Below are positions 26,297 through 35,562 of a stretch of DNA of 64,000 nt, in pieces. This DNA comes from Bacteroidota bacterium (lineage in GTDB: Bacteria > Bacteroidota > Bacteroidia > Cytophagales > Cyclobacteriaceae). The notes under the pieces were generated by a model that worked only from the letters and a program-made list of their open reading frames with translations, did not search any database and had not been told where the DNA came from. The position numbers were made by a program, and so were the translations under genes. Every line of letters starts with the position of its first letter. Position 1 is the stretch's first letter. Location: NCBI GenBank assembly GCA_018266395.1, contig JAFEAM010000012.1:62001-126000 (forward strand). The letters are read 5' to 3'.

Positions 26297-27615
26297 TTGG
26301 ATGAACTTACCGGCCTACTCATATACATGTAATCAATTGTGAGTGTGAGAAGCGATTTCATCCCCACTACCAGGCTTCGCTCATCAATCATAAAATCTGC
26401 AGTATGATGAGTGGGCTGGTGGGTCGGTTTCATTTCCTCCGGATAGGCACCCACAAAAAAGAACAACCCGGGTACTTTCTGCTGAAAGAATGAAAAGTCC
26501 TCCGCCATGGTCACAGGCTGGATCACTTTCGTCATTCCCGGTCCTGCCGCGCGCTCCAGACTCGGCGCCATCATCTGTGTTAGTTTGACATCGTTATACG
26601 TGACCGGATACATGATATCGATGTCTACATCTGCTTTGGCACCTGCGCTCTCGGCTATTTTGGTCGCAGTTCTGACAATCCGCTCATGAACAGCTTTTTG
26701 CATTTCGGGATCAAAAGTTCTGATAGTGCCTTCCATGATGGCTTCTTCCGGAATGATGTTTCTTCTCACCCCTGCATGAAAGCTTCCGATCGTAATGACC
26801 GCGCCTGCCTTTGTAAGCTCAAGCTGCCGGCTGACAATGGTCTGCAATCCACCAATTATTTCACTGGAGATCACAATGGGATCCACCGCATCCCACGGCG
26901 TTGCGCCATGAGCTCCCTTTCCTGACACTTTGATATTAAGGCCATCCACTGAGGCCATTAACCCTTCAGGTCTGTAGGCGACCGTGCCCAATGGAAGAAG
27001 GGACTGCAGATGCAGACCAAATATGACATCAACTTTTGGATTGTCGAGGACGCCTTCTTCAATCATCAACTCTGCTCCCGCCTTCACACCTGCAGGGGCA
27101 CCCTCTTCAGCGGGTTGGAAAATAAATTTTATTGTGCCTTTAAGGTCAGCCTTGTTTCTAGCAAGTATCTGCGCCACACCCAGCAAAATGGACATGTGAC
27201 CATCATGACCGCAGGCATGCATTACGCCTGTCTCCATTCCATTGAACACAACTTTTTCTTTAGAAATAAACGGGAGATCATTTCGCTCTGTCACAGGTAG
27301 TGCGTCTATGTCGGCTCGGAGTGCAACCACTGGTCCGGGCTTGACTCCTTTCAGAATTGCCACTACACCGGTTTTTGCAACCGGATATTTTACCTCCAGA
27401 CCCATTGCTTTAAGTTCCTCCGCAATCCGCGCCCCTGTTTTAAACTCCTGAGTGGAAAGTTCAGGATTTTGATGAAAGTAACGTCTCCACTCCACTACCT
27501 TCTGATTCATTTCATTCGCCTGCATCATGAGTTTGTTTCGCAGGGTCGGCTGGGCCTGGCCTAAAGCGTTAAAGGCCGCAGTCCATGCAGCAAGGCACAG
27601 ATATATTTTTTTCAT
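26293..27615 (-). CDS. Exported M20 amidohydrolase (N-acyl amino acid hydrolase-like), first copy
   Basis: A 440 aa paralogue of the following gene and the first of the five-gene operon. Signal peptide MKKIYLCLAAWTAAFNALGQ; metal ligands in MHACGHDGHMSIL, QPAEEGAPAG and THHTADF; lid motif GKGAHGATPWDAVDPI. The pair probably arose by tandem duplication and may differ in acyl or amino-acid preference. A Bacteroidota-type promoter lies just upstream, and the Rieske gene diverges from the same 62-base gap. Confidence 0.9.
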   Translation of the reverse strand: MKKIYLCLAAWTAAFNALGQAQPTLRNKLMMQANEMNQKVVEWRRYFHQNPELSTQEFKTGARIAEELKAMGLEVKYPVAKTGVVAILKGVKPGPVVALRADIDALPVTERNDLPFISKEKVVFNGMETGVMHACGHDGHMSILLGVAQILARNKADLKGTIKFIFQPAEEGAPAGVKAGAELMIEEGVLDNPKVDVIFGLHLQSLLPLGTVAYRPEGLMASVDGLNIKVSGKGAHGATPWDAVDPIVISSEIIGGLQTIVSRQLELTKAGAVITIGSFHAGVRRNIIPEEAIMEGTIRTFDPEMQKAVHERIVRTATKIAESAGAKADVDIDIMYPVTYNDVKLTQMMAPSLERAAGPGMTKVIQPVTMAEDFSFFQQKVPGLFFFVGAYPEEMKPTHQPTHHTADFMIDERSLVVGMKSLLTLTIDYMYMSRPVSSSK

Positions 27616-27639
27616 CTTTGTAAAATTGAGCCTACGAGA

Positions 27640-27669
27640 GAAAGGTAGAAAAAAGATATCCGACTCAAA
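27640..27669 (-). promoter_or_regulatory. Possible promoter of the peptide/amino-acid catabolic operon
   Basis: On the minus strand TTTG (27666-27669) and TACCTTTC (27640-27647) stand 18 bases apart, close to the Bacteroidota TTTG-N19-TAnnTTTG pattern with one mismatch in the -7 element. The M20 start codon follows about 25 bases further on. Confidence 0.35.
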
Positions 27670-27677
27670 ATAATTGC

Positions 27678-27998
27678 TTGAATTGGGTAAAAATCTTTAC
27701 GTCAAGTGGTGAGATGCAGGCGGCCTTGCAGGAAGAAACGCCTCGCCTGCTCCTGATAGGAAGCAAAAGGATTTGCCTGGTCCGGCACAAAGAGGTATTA
27801 CTTGCCGTGGAAGATACTTGCACACACAATGGCGAATCGCTCAGCAAGGGCAAAGTCAACTTTCTGGGAGAAGTAGTATGCCCCTGGCACGGGTATCGAT
27901 TCAATCTTCGCACAGGCAGGGAATGCGCGGAACGTTCCCGCGACCTGATAACTTATCCCATCCAGGAGACCCTGGAAGGTATTTTTATTGGCATTTAA
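27678..27998 (+). CDS. Small Rieske [2Fe-2S] protein
   Basis: A 106 aa single-domain Rieske ferredoxin-like protein. The cluster ligands are clear: the first pair in CTHNGESLSKG (Cys-x-His) and the second in CPWHGYRF (Cys-x2-His), about 18 residues apart. Size and lack of a signal peptide fit the soluble ferredoxin or small NirD-like subunits that pass electrons to an oxygenase or reductase. The start is a TTG giving NWVKIF, since no ATG is available before the first strand. No oxygenase partner lies next to it; the following gene overlaps only if an unlikely early start is used. Confidence 0.85.
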   Translation: MNWVKIFTSSGEMQAALQEETPRLLLIGSKRICLVRHKEVLLAVEDTCTHNGESLSKGKVNFLGEVVCPWHGYRFNLRTGRECAERSRDLITYPIQETLEGIFIGI

Positions 27999-28032
27999 AA
28001 TAGAAACCAGAAAACTTCGTTCCCTCATCAGC

Positions 28033-29031
28033 ATGCGGTCTTTTACGCTTATAGTTGTGGTTTTTTTCTGCATTTCCGGGCTGAACTGTCCTATATTAAC
28101 CTATGCTCAAACTTATTTCCCTGCAGGACTTCAGTTTTCCTCAATTGTCCTTCCGAATATCCTAGGCGGCAGATCCGTGACGATATTTCAGCCAACTTAT
28201 ACACAAGCCGAACTGGAACAGATTCAAAAGTCTTTTCAGCAAATCGGAATTGATGCCGAAGCCTATTTTCCCGATGACCTGATTTTTTCCGGTCGCGAAG
28301 TAACAAGTGCTTATTCAGCCTATTTTAACACCAGGCAAATTCAATTCATCATCACCCTGCTAAAAAGTGCTGCCGGCTATGAATTGGTTGCGGCAGCGTA
28401 CAGCCAGTCTGTTGCGATTTATGATGTGAGTAAGCCTGCATGGCAGGTGAAGAACAGCAATCTGACAGAAATGCTCCGGACCGTTTTTCAGGATTCATGG
28501 AATAATCAAAAGAAGCAGAATTTTCTGGTCAACGATTACCCTGAAATGGATATCAGGGTTAACCCGTTCAAAGGCGTACGCTATGAGTTATATGCAATCG
28601 ATCTCAAGGTAGACCAGCTCGCAGTTCCAAAATTCGGACAACCTGAATTGGATCAGCAGCTGGAGGCATTCATGAAAGAGAATTATCCCCTCAAGTATGT
28701 CCTGACAAATCCTGGCATTGATGACCAGCGGCTCAGGTCAGACGGCAGCCTTTATGTGCTGTGTTTTGTTCGCACACGAGGCAGTGTCGCAAGAGAAGTG
28801 CTTGGTTATGATATGACAAAAGCAGAAACTGCATATGCGTCCATTACCTATCCTGCTGGTCAGTTGCAGCTCAAGACAATTCCATCAGGTGCTCCTGTAT
28901 ACAAGTTTTACTTCAGGCATCTCGTAAACGGAAATATCTATTTAGGACCTAAGTGGGATGCTGATGAGAACTGGCTTGACGCCCTTCGGAATCACATCAC
29001 GGGTTTCAAGGCTGAAGTTAAGCTGCGCTGA
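28033..29031 (+). CDS. Exported protein of unknown function
   Basis: About 332 aa from the ATG at 28033 (MRSFTLIVVVFFCISGLNCPILTYAQ), which opens a signal peptide; an in-frame TTG at 27988 inside the Rieske gene is less likely. The mature part has no family I recognise. It is mixed alpha/beta with several aromatic-rich strands (YELVAAAYSQSVAIYDVSKPAW, SDGSLYVLCFVRTRG, APVYKFYFRHLVNGNIYLG). The lack of membrane segments or lipobox suggests a periplasmic or secreted protein. Its stop abuts that of the small membrane protein on the other strand. Confidence 0.5.
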   Translation: MRSFTLIVVVFFCISGLNCPILTYAQTYFPAGLQFSSIVLPNILGGRSVTIFQPTYTQAELEQIQKSFQQIGIDAEAYFPDDLIFSGREVTSAYSAYFNTRQIQFIITLLKSAAGYELVAAAYSQSVAIYDVSKPAWQVKNSNLTEMLRTVFQDSWNNQKKQNFLVNDYPEMDIRVNPFKGVRYELYAIDLKVDQLAVPKFGQPELDQQLEAFMKENYPLKYVLTNPGIDDQRLRSDGSLYVLCFVRTRGSVAREVLGYDMTKAETAYASITYPAGQLQLKTIPSGAPVYKFYFRHLVNGNIYLGPKWDADENWLDALRNHITGFKAEVKLR

Positions 29032-29337
29032 TCACCTGCGGTTCTTCAGCAACAGTATGACAACGATGATTACTGCAAACCAGATGAAAGTGTGACCGTG
29101 CCAAAATGAAAATCCCCAGTGCCCCCAATGCCAGGATCCCCAGCCAAAGATCAGTTTAAACGGAAGCGCGATGATTGCCACGCAAGCGCCAAAAACGGCT
29201 GCAACAACTCCAATCAGTGCTCCAAATATCCCTGCTACCATACCAAACAGAGCAGCTCCTATTGCAAACCATATGGGGAATGTTACTACGAGCAGGATTA
29301 TAAGTAGTATGCTGGAGGTGTTATCGCGGGTTGTCAT
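29032..29337 (-). CDS. Small W/H-rich membrane protein
   Basis: A 101 aa protein with two or three hydrophobic helices (about 9-33, 35-60 and 82-97) separated by a short loop very rich in Trp, His and Gly (GWGSWHWGHWGFSFWHGH). The His cluster could bind metal or haem, but this is only a guess. Similar small glycine-rich inner-membrane proteins occur in Bacteroidota without known function. Its hydrophobic pattern and a good start after a 131-base gap from the efflux operon support a real gene. Confidence 0.5.
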   Translation of the reverse strand: MTTRDNTSSILLIILLVVTFPIWFAIGAALFGMVAGIFGALIGVVAAVFGACVAIIALPFKLIFGWGSWHWGHWGFSFWHGHTFIWFAVIIVVILLLKNRR

Positions 29338-29468
29338 GTTTGGATTTGCAGGGATGCCAGCAATAATTGTTCTGGAACGCCGATGCTCCTGTTTTCGCGC
29401 AATACAGCCACTTCCGGGGCCTGCACAGGTCAGAAGTGTACAGGCAAATGTGCGAATTTGAACAATGT

Positions 29469-30587
29469 TCAGCTTCTCTTTCGGTAATTCCAGACCGCGA
29501 GGCCGTTCAAGACCACAGCAAATCCAAACATGATGATCAGATGCCGTTGGATATCAGCGAGGCTGCTGCCTTTCAGAATCACCATGCGCATGACTTCAAT
29601 AAAATATGAGACTGGATTGAATACTGTAAATGCTTGTGCCCACTTAGGCATGCTTTCAATTGAAGTGTAGAGACCGCCCAGAAGAATAAACAAGATCATC
29701 ACAAAGAAAGACAACAGCATTGCTTGCTGTTGTGTGTTCGCCATTGTGGACAAAAGCAGACCCAATCCAAGCACAGCGAGAAGAAAGACTGCTGCAAAAG
29801 CATATATTGTTAGCACATTGCCGGCAGGCACTATCCCATATACAGCCCAGGCCAGCCCCATTCCAATAGTCAGCACAACAAGACCAAGAATCCAGAAGGG
29901 AATCAGTTTGCCCAGCACAAAATGGTACTTGCGGATTGGTGTAACATTAATTTGTTCAATCGTCCCAATTTCCTTTTCCTTTACAATGTTGAGCGCCGAA
30001 AGAAAGCCCCCCACCATGGTTACGAGAATAACAAGAATACCCGGCACCATGAAGAAGCGATAGTTCATTTGCGGATTAAACCAATTGTTGGATACGATCT
30101 GGATGATGGGCTGAACATTATATCTGGGAAGTTGAATCCAATCCTGACGCACTTCCTGGTTGAAGTCGTTGATGATACTGCGCAGATAAACGCCGCCGAG
30201 ATTGGCCTTGACTCCATTAATCGCATTGAGTGCCATGAAGAGCTTCGCCTGATTCTCGCGCACCAGGTCCTTCTCAAATGAGGCCGGTAGCTGCAGAATA
30301 ATGTCTGTTTCTTCCTCCTCGATATAGTGAAGTGCCTTGTCGTAAGAATCAGTGTAATCCACCAGATGGAAATACGAGGTGGCTGTGATCTTGTTGATTA
30401 GTCTCCTTCCATAATCGGAATGATCATAATCTACCACGCATAATTTCACGTTGCGCACTTCATAATCCGCAGCCAGAGGCATTACCAACAGCATGACTGT
30501 TGGCACTACTAACATGATCCTTAGTATGGCGGGATTCCTGAAAACCTGGCGGAACTCCTTGTTCAGCAGAATAAGCAGCGTTCTCAT
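29469..30587 (-). CDS. ABC-2 type transporter permease (efflux operon, second)
   Basis: A 372 aa permease of the YhhJ/YbhR type. The start at 30587 (MRTLLILLNKEFRQVFRNPAILRIM) overlaps the previous stop by four bases; a frame extension of 27 codons upstream is rejected. It has an N-terminal helix (about 20-40), a large periplasmic domain (about 45-170), then five C-terminal helices including the ABC-2 motif EKEIGTIEQINVTPI in the coupling loop. It should pair with the permease gene upstream and the two ATPases to form an efflux pump spanning to TolC through HlyD. It is the last gene of the operon. Confidence 0.9.
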   Translation of the reverse strand: MRTLLILLNKEFRQVFRNPAILRIMLVVPTVMLLVMPLAADYEVRNVKLCVVDYDHSDYGRRLINKITATSYFHLVDYTDSYDKALHYIEEEETDIILQLPASFEKDLVRENQAKLFMALNAINGVKANLGGVYLRSIINDFNQEVRQDWIQLPRYNVQPIIQIVSNNWFNPQMNYRFFMVPGILVILVTMVGGFLSALNIVKEKEIGTIEQINVTPIRKYHFVLGKLIPFWILGLVVLTIGMGLAWAVYGIVPAGNVLTIYAFAAVFLLAVLGLGLLLSTMANTQQQAMLLSFFVMILFILLGGLYTSIESMPKWAQAFTVFNPVSYFIEVMRMVILKGSSLADIQRHLIIMFGFAVVLNGLAVWNYRKRS

Positions 30588-31690
30588 TCCAACCTTGTTT
30601 TGAAATTCTTTACGCTTACAGTCATGAAAAAAACTGTCATCCCAAAAAGTATTAGCGTTTCTTTCCACACATTCTCAAAGCCAAGGCCTTTGATCATCAC
30701 ATTCTTAACGATATAGTAGAACCATTTCGATGGCACTACATTTGAAATCCATTGAAGCAGAATAGGCATGTTTTCTACAGGGAACATGAATCCACTCAGC
30801 ATCACGGTAGGGAGGAAAAGTCCCATGAGAGAAGCCAGCATGGCGACCTGTTGAGAACCCGCAACCGATGAAATCAGCATGCCCAGGGCAAGAACTGTAA
30901 CCGTGAATAAAAGGCATTCAAATACCAACAGCATCAGGCTTCCCTTGATAGGAACATCCAGAACATAGACGCTGAGCAACAGGATGCTGGCTATGTTGAT
31001 CATGGAGAGGAGGAAATAAGGTATGAGTTTCGCCATGATCACCCGGATCGGGACGATGGGCGACACAAGTATTACCTCCATGGTTCCCATCTCCCTTTCG
31101 CGGACAATTGAAATAGAGGTCATCATGGCACATACGAGCATCAACACCATGGCCATGACACCCGGCACAAAATTGTACGCTCCCTTAAGTTGAGGATTAT
31201 ACAGCATCCTTATTTCTGTGCCGATTGAATAGGGTGAAGCACCCTGTCCCCTCTGGCCCCTTTGGTAGTCCATAATCACCGAAGAAGCATAGTTGATAAG
31301 GGTTGTGGCCACGTTGGGGTCCGTCGCATCGCCTATCAATTGTACGGACGCTGAATTATTGTGATCCAGGTGATTCCCGAAATTCTCCTCGAAGATCACG
31401 GCAAGTCTGATCCTGCCGGATTGAAATGCAGGAGCCAGATCCTTCTCTGAATTTATGTTGTCAACAAGATCAAAATAGCGGCTTGCTTCAAGTCCCTGAA
31501 TGATAGTTCGTGTCGTTTCATCACGGGATTTGTCGAGGACTCCTATTCTTGAATTCTTCACTTCATTTGTCAGGGCGAATCCGAATATAAGTATAAGCAT
31601 CAGCGGCATGCCCAAAAGAATCAGCATGGTTCGTTTGTCTCTCCATACGTGGAAGAACTCCTTCTTGATCAAAAACAGGAATTGCTTCAT
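30584..31690 (-). CDS. ABC-2 type transporter permease (efflux operon, first)
   Basis: A 368 aa permease paralogous to the next gene: an N-terminal helix at about 22-42 (TMLILLGMPLMLILIFGFAL), a periplasmic domain to about residue 175, and a C-terminal membrane domain with REREMGTMEVILVSPI as the ABC-2 coupling motif. YbhS/YbhR in E. coli form the same arrangement. It follows the second ATPase gene by 8 bases and overlaps the other permease by four (ATGA). Confidence 0.9.
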   Translation of the reverse strand: MKQFLFLIKKEFFHVWRDKRTMLILLGMPLMLILIFGFALTNEVKNSRIGVLDKSRDETTRTIIQGLEASRYFDLVDNINSEKDLAPAFQSGRIRLAVIFEENFGNHLDHNNSASVQLIGDATDPNVATTLINYASSVIMDYQRGQRGQGASPYSIGTEIRMLYNPQLKGAYNFVPGVMAMVLMLVCAMMTSISIVREREMGTMEVILVSPIVPIRVIMAKLIPYFLLSMINIASILLLSVYVLDVPIKGSLMLLVFECLLFTVTVLALGMLISSVAGSQQVAMLASLMGLFLPTVMLSGFMFPVENMPILLQWISNVVPSKWFYYIVKNVMIKGLGFENVWKETLILFGMTVFFMTVSVKNFKTRLE

Positions 31691-31698
31691 TGGCGCAC

Positions 31699-32445
31699 TC
31701 AGTTGTCCGATCGTTTGGCCCCGCGAGCCAGTTTAAGAAAAACATCAGCCATGTCGTCAGCTTCATACTTACCCTTAAGTTCACCGGGAGAGCCCATCGC
31801 CTCAATTCTACCATCCACCATAATTGAAACGCGATTGCAGTATTCGGCTTCATCCATATAGTGCGTGGTCACAAAAACGGTAGTGCCTTTGTTGGCCGCT
31901 TCATAAATCAAGGTCCAGAACTCTCTTCTTGTTATTGGATCAACCCCGCCTGTCGGCTCATCCAGAAAGACAATTCTTGGATTGTGCACCATGGCAACGG
32001 AAAACGACAACTTTTGTCGCCAGCCAAGTGGCAGGGATTTCACTAAGCTGTCCACCTCCTTGCCCAATTTGAGGTTCCTTGTCATTTCCGCTGTCTTATC
32101 CTTTATCTGCTGATTAGATAAACCATAGATGCCTCCGTAGAAGCGAATGTTCTCACGAATGGTTAGATCCTCATACAATGAAAATCGCTGGCTCATATAG
32201 CCGATCTTCTGCTTGATCTTTTCCGCGTCACGATATAGATCGAAACCTGCCACAGTTGCCTCGCCGGCAGTTGGCAATGACAAACCACAAAGCATTCTCA
32301 TGGCAGTTGTTTTGCCCGCGCCGTTTGCGCCCAGAAATCCGAATATTTCTCCTGGTTTAACGTCAAAGGTTATGTGATCCACAGCCGTGAAGCTGCCGAA
32401 ACGCTTGGTGAGATCCTTAACTGATATGACTGTATTAGTGCTCAT
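31699..32445 (-). CDS. ABC transporter ATPase (efflux operon, second)
   Basis: A 248 aa ATPase: Walker A GANGAGKTT, Q-loop GYMSQRFSLYEDL, Walker B IVFLDEPTGGVD, His switch FVTTHYMDEAEYCNRV. The signature is LPLGWRQKL in place of LSGGQ, the form usual in the second half of YbhF/RbbA-like dual ATPases, so it is not degraded. The fused E. coli YbhF is here two genes; this one overlaps the other by 11 bases. It powers the ABC-2 permease pair. Confidence 0.93.
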   Translation of the reverse strand: MSTNTVISVKDLTKRFGSFTAVDHITFDVKPGEIFGFLGANGAGKTTAMRMLCGLSLPTAGEATVAGFDLYRDAEKIKQKIGYMSQRFSLYEDLTIRENIRFYGGIYGLSNQQIKDKTAEMTRNLKLGKEVDSLVKSLPLGWRQKLSFSVAMVHNPRIVFLDEPTGGVDPITRREFWTLIYEAANKGTTVFVTTHYMDEAEYCNRVSIMVDGRIEAMGSPGELKGKYEADDMADVFLKLARGAKRSDN

Positions 32446-33391
32446 TGTTACGCCCAGCTGTCATTCGATTCTCCGGATGATTCATCAAATGCATGAAGCA
32501 GTCCTCAATAGTGGGTGCTATTGGCGCCAGGTCAATGTCCGGAAACCCCATTGCTCTGATTTTATCTTGTGCCTGAGTGATGTTGAAATCCTTCTCGGGA
32601 ACGACATGATGTACCTGCCCAAAAGGATAGCATGAAACTATACCTTGCATTTCACGCAGGCTTAGGATGAGATCGTACATTTTCTCAGTCCTTGCCGACC
32701 AGAGCTGCCGGGAGAATTTCCCTGTAATTCCCTGTGGGGAATCGATATCAAGAATGCTCCCCTGCTGCATTAATGCCACCCGGTCGCACAGACCAGCCTC
32801 ATCCATGTAGGGTGTCGATACCACTATTGTTATCTTCTGCCTTTGCAGATTGCGAAGAAGCTCCCAGAATTCCTTTCTGGAAACTGCATCAACTCCTGTT
32901 GTTGGCTCGTCCAGGAATAATACAGTGGGCCGGTGAATGAGCGCACAGCTGAGCGCGAGCTTTTGCTTCATCCCTCCCGACAATGCGCCCGCCTTTCGTG
33001 TCTTGAACCGCTCGATCTGAGAATATATGTCTTTGACTAAATCATAATTTTCATCTATTGAGGTGTTGAAAAGCGTGGCAAAAAAAGTAAGATTCTCTTC
33101 AACACTCAGATCAGGATAAAGTGAAAATCGACCCGGCATGTAACCCACTCTTTTCCTGATCTCCCGAAAGTCCTTCACCACTTCCAATCCATCAACAGTG
33201 GCTGTCCCTTCATCGGCGAGCATGAGGGTAGTCAATATTCTGAAAAGTGTTGTTTTCCCTGAACCGTCCGGCCCTATGATGCCAAAAAGTTCTCCTTGTT
33301 CCACGTCAAGAGAGACGGTTCGCAGGGCTTCAGTAACAGCTTTTCCGTTCTTGAAGGATTTTCTGATGTTGCTGACTGTAACGGCTTTCAT
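32435..33391 (-). CDS. ABC transporter ATPase (efflux operon, first)
   Basis: A 318 aa ATPase with Walker A GPDGSGKTT, signature LSGGMKQKLAL, Walker B TVLFLDEPTTGVD and a C-terminal extension (about 215-318) containing a DrrA-like accessory fold. It corresponds to the first nucleotide-binding domain of YbhF. It overlaps the HlyD gene by four bases upstream and the second ATPase by 11 downstream. Confidence 0.93.
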   Translation of the reverse strand: MKAVTVSNIRKSFKNGKAVTEALRTVSLDVEQGELFGIIGPDGSGKTTLFRILTTLMLADEGTATVDGLEVVKDFREIRKRVGYMPGRFSLYPDLSVEENLTFFATLFNTSIDENYDLVKDIYSQIERFKTRKAGALSGGMKQKLALSCALIHRPTVLFLDEPTTGVDAVSRKEFWELLRNLQRQKITIVVSTPYMDEAGLCDRVALMQQGSILDIDSPQGITGKFSRQLWSARTEKMYDLILSLREMQGIVSCYPFGQVHHVVPEKDFNITQAQDKIRAMGFPDIDLAPIAPTIEDCFMHLMNHPENRMTAGRNNEH

Positions 33392-34287
33392 TTGTCAACA
33401 AACTTCACCTCACCATACATTCCCAACTTCAGGTAGCCATCATTTTTTACGCTGATTTTGATTGCATAGACGAGGTTAGCCCGCTCATCTTTGGTCTGAA
33501 TCGTCTTGGGTGTGAATTCAGCTTTGTCTGAGATCCATGTAACATATCCCTTATAGGTCTTATAGTGGTCCTTGTCAGCATCCACGCTGACATCCACGAT
33601 TTGACCAAGCTTCAGCTGAGGTAACTGATCACCGGAAACGTACGCTCGCAGAGTCAGCGTCTCAAGATCCGCAATCTTATACAGAGGTTTGCCAGCGCCC
33701 GTAATTTCATTTGCCCGCGCATACTTTGACAAGACTGTGCCTTTTATCGGGTTGATAATAGTGCACCTCTTCAGCTGATCACTGATTACCGCCAGCTGGG
33801 CCTGCAGGGCGCTACTCTGTTCATTTAGTGCAGCTGTATTTGTCTGAAGAGAATTTTTCTGTGCGACCAGTCTCGCGTCAAGCACCGCCAGCTTAGCGTT
33901 CACATCATCAAGCTGCTTCTGTGTGGCTACTCCGCCTTTCACCAGGTTTTCTGTTCTCTTCTGGTCAATACGTGTACTTTCGATTTCTTTTTGCGTGGCT
34001 TCAATTTGTGTTTTGATGTCAGGGCGGCTGGCCAATACGGCCTTACGGCTTTCTTTTATTTGAAGACTGGTAAGATAGAGCTGAGTGCTGTCCACGTATC
34101 CCACCTTTTGGCCTTCCGAGAGAATGTCCCCCTCTTCGGGCGACAATTGCAGAATGCGCCCGTTGGTTTCTGATGAAACAATCACTTCTGTGGCTTCAAA
34201 AGTTCCTGTTGCATCAAACGTGTTCCTGTTCGTGTTGCAAGAGGCAATAAGGAGTGATGTAATGAAAAGTAGTGGATAGGTTTTCAT
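33388..34287 (-). CDS. HlyD/membrane fusion protein (periplasmic adaptor)
   Basis: A 299 aa adaptor linking the inner-membrane ABC pump to TolC. The N-terminus (MKTYPLLFITSLLIASCNTNRN) is a lipoprotein signal with lipobox IASC, so the protein is probably lipid-anchored. It then has a biotinyl-like half (GRILQLSPEEGDILSEGQKVGYVD), an alpha-helical hairpin (about 75-165), and a beta-barrel part (LTLRAYVSGDQLPQLKLGQIVDVSVDAD). It is similar in size to YbhG. Confidence 0.9.
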   Translation of the reverse strand: MKTYPLLFITSLLIASCNTNRNTFDATGTFEATEVIVSSETNGRILQLSPEEGDILSEGQKVGYVDSTQLYLTSLQIKESRKAVLASRPDIKTQIEATQKEIESTRIDQKRTENLVKGGVATQKQLDDVNAKLAVLDARLVAQKNSLQTNTAALNEQSSALQAQLAVISDQLKRCTIINPIKGTVLSKYARANEITGAGKPLYKIADLETLTLRAYVSGDQLPQLKLGQIVDVSVDADKDHYKTYKGYVTWISDKAEFTPKTIQTKDERANLVYAIKISVKNDGYLKLGMYGEVKFVDK

Positions 34288-34299
34288 GCAGTTTCAGGT

Positions 34300-35562
34300 T
34301 CAGTTGCCGGATACGTTTTTATACTGATAGATGCTCATTAACAGTTGCAATTCATGAAGTGACTTATTACTTCCGGCTTCACTTTCAGCATTCACGGCTG
34401 CAACGAGATCATTCACGGAACATATGCCATTCTGGTATTTCAGTTCATATGCGTTGCGAATCGAACTTCTCAGTCTTAGTATCTCTGAGTCTTTGCCCAG
34501 TATGGATTTTTGCTTTTCCAGATCCTGCTGAACTTGTGCCAGTTGAAGATTGGTATTGAAAAGGAATGTCTCCTGCTGGTTTTGAATCCGCTGAAGATTT
34601 ATCTGCGTAATCTGGCGAGTATTGCCATTGCGATAAAGACCGGAGGTATTCCAGGACAGGTTGAGACCGGCAATGGACAATGACTCCAGCGAGCCGGCGC
34701 CTAACTTTGTACCCGGAGCCAGTCTGATCCCCACTGCAAGGAGTCCGATCTTCGGCATGTAGCCCACCTTGGACTGCTTGTCCTGCTGCTGGGCCAGCTG
34801 TCGCTGATACTCATAGAGCGTCAGTTCGGGTCTGGTTATCGTCACTGTGGTCCCGGGTTCTTCCATCGGAGGTCGTTCCAACTGAACGTCCTCCTGCAAA
34901 GGTTCACTCATCATCAGAGAAAGCATTATAACATATGCCTTACGTGTAAAGACGAATTCATCGGTGCGCTGATCAACCTTTATAATTTCAACTCTCACTT
35001 CGTCTGCATCAGACTTGTAGGCCAGACCATTTTCAGCTGATTGCTCAATCTTTTTAAGGTTTCTTTGAAGGTTGCCTTTGACAAGCTTCATTTGGTTGAT
35101 CTGCTCGTTCACCATCAAAATGCCAAAAAACAATTGGTTCACTCTTTCCCTGATTGAATAGAGCGTGACTTCTATACCAGCCCGCTCAACGTCTGTACTG
35201 GAGTGCACGATGTCCTTTTGGGTCCTCGTTGCGCCGCCATCCCAAATGGTCTGACTCAATTGTCCCAAGCCGATGAATTTGAATGTTCCATTGTCGGTGG
35301 ATGCTCCTGGTACGAAAGCTGGCAGTCCGCTGATGAGATACCCCTCAATTGCGGTTATACTTAATTGAGGCAGGTATCCCTTATTGGCGTTCGAAATATT
35401 GTATTCAGCTGTCTTCTCAATCAGATCAAGTTGCCTGATCAAAGGATAATTTGCCCTCGCCTTTTCCTGGCAAGCAGATAATTGAAGTTGAGCTTCTGCC
35501 GGCAGGCTCAGTAAAACAAGCAGAAGCCAAATCACAAACCGATGAAATCGCTCCATGATCAT
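34300..35562 (-). CDS. TolC-family outer membrane efflux protein
   Basis: A 420 aa TolC-type channel: signal peptide (MIMERFHRFVIWLLLVLLSLPAEAQ, cleaved near residue 25), long coiled-coil helices (for example QMKLVKGNLQRNLKKIEQSAENGLAYKSDADEVRVEI), barrel strands between them, and a second repeat at about 230-410. It gives the pump its exit through the outer membrane. It overlaps tetR by four bases (ATGA) and precedes hlyD by 12. Confidence 0.9.
   Translation of the reverse strand: MIMERFHRFVIWLLLVLLSLPAEAQLQLSACQEKARANYPLIRQLDLIEKTAEYNISNANKGYLPQLSITAIEGYLISGLPAFVPGASTDNGTFKFIGLGQLSQTIWDGGATRTQKDIVHSSTDVERAGIEVTLYSIRERVNQLFFGILMVNEQINQMKLVKGNLQRNLKKIEQSAENGLAYKSDADEVRVEIIKVDQRTDEFVFTRKAYVIMLSLMMSEPLQEDVQLERPPMEEPGTTVTITRPELTLYEYQRQLAQQQDKQSKVGYMPKIGLLAVGIRLAPGTKLGAGSLESLSIAGLNLSWNTSGLYRNGNTRQITQINLQRIQNQQETFLFNTNLQLAQVQQDLEKQKSILGKDSEILRLRSSIRNAYELKYQNGICSVNDLVAAVNAESEAGSNKSLHELQLLMSIYQYKNVSGN

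Noticed and set aside
24992-27615. Long direct repeat from the two M20 genes as a mobile or recombination element
   Set aside because: Similarity is at protein level along whole genes and nucleotide identity is interrupted throughout; it is an old gene duplication.
29419-29445. A 9-bp imperfect stem (GCCTGCACA / TGTACAGGC) after the efflux operon
   Set aside because: It has a mismatch and no U-run, so I could not support it as a terminator or RNA gene.
32035-32065. The LPLGW signature in the second efflux ATPase as a sign of a dead ATPase
   Set aside because: This form is usual in YbhF/RbbA-type second nucleotide-binding domains, and Walker A and B are intact.
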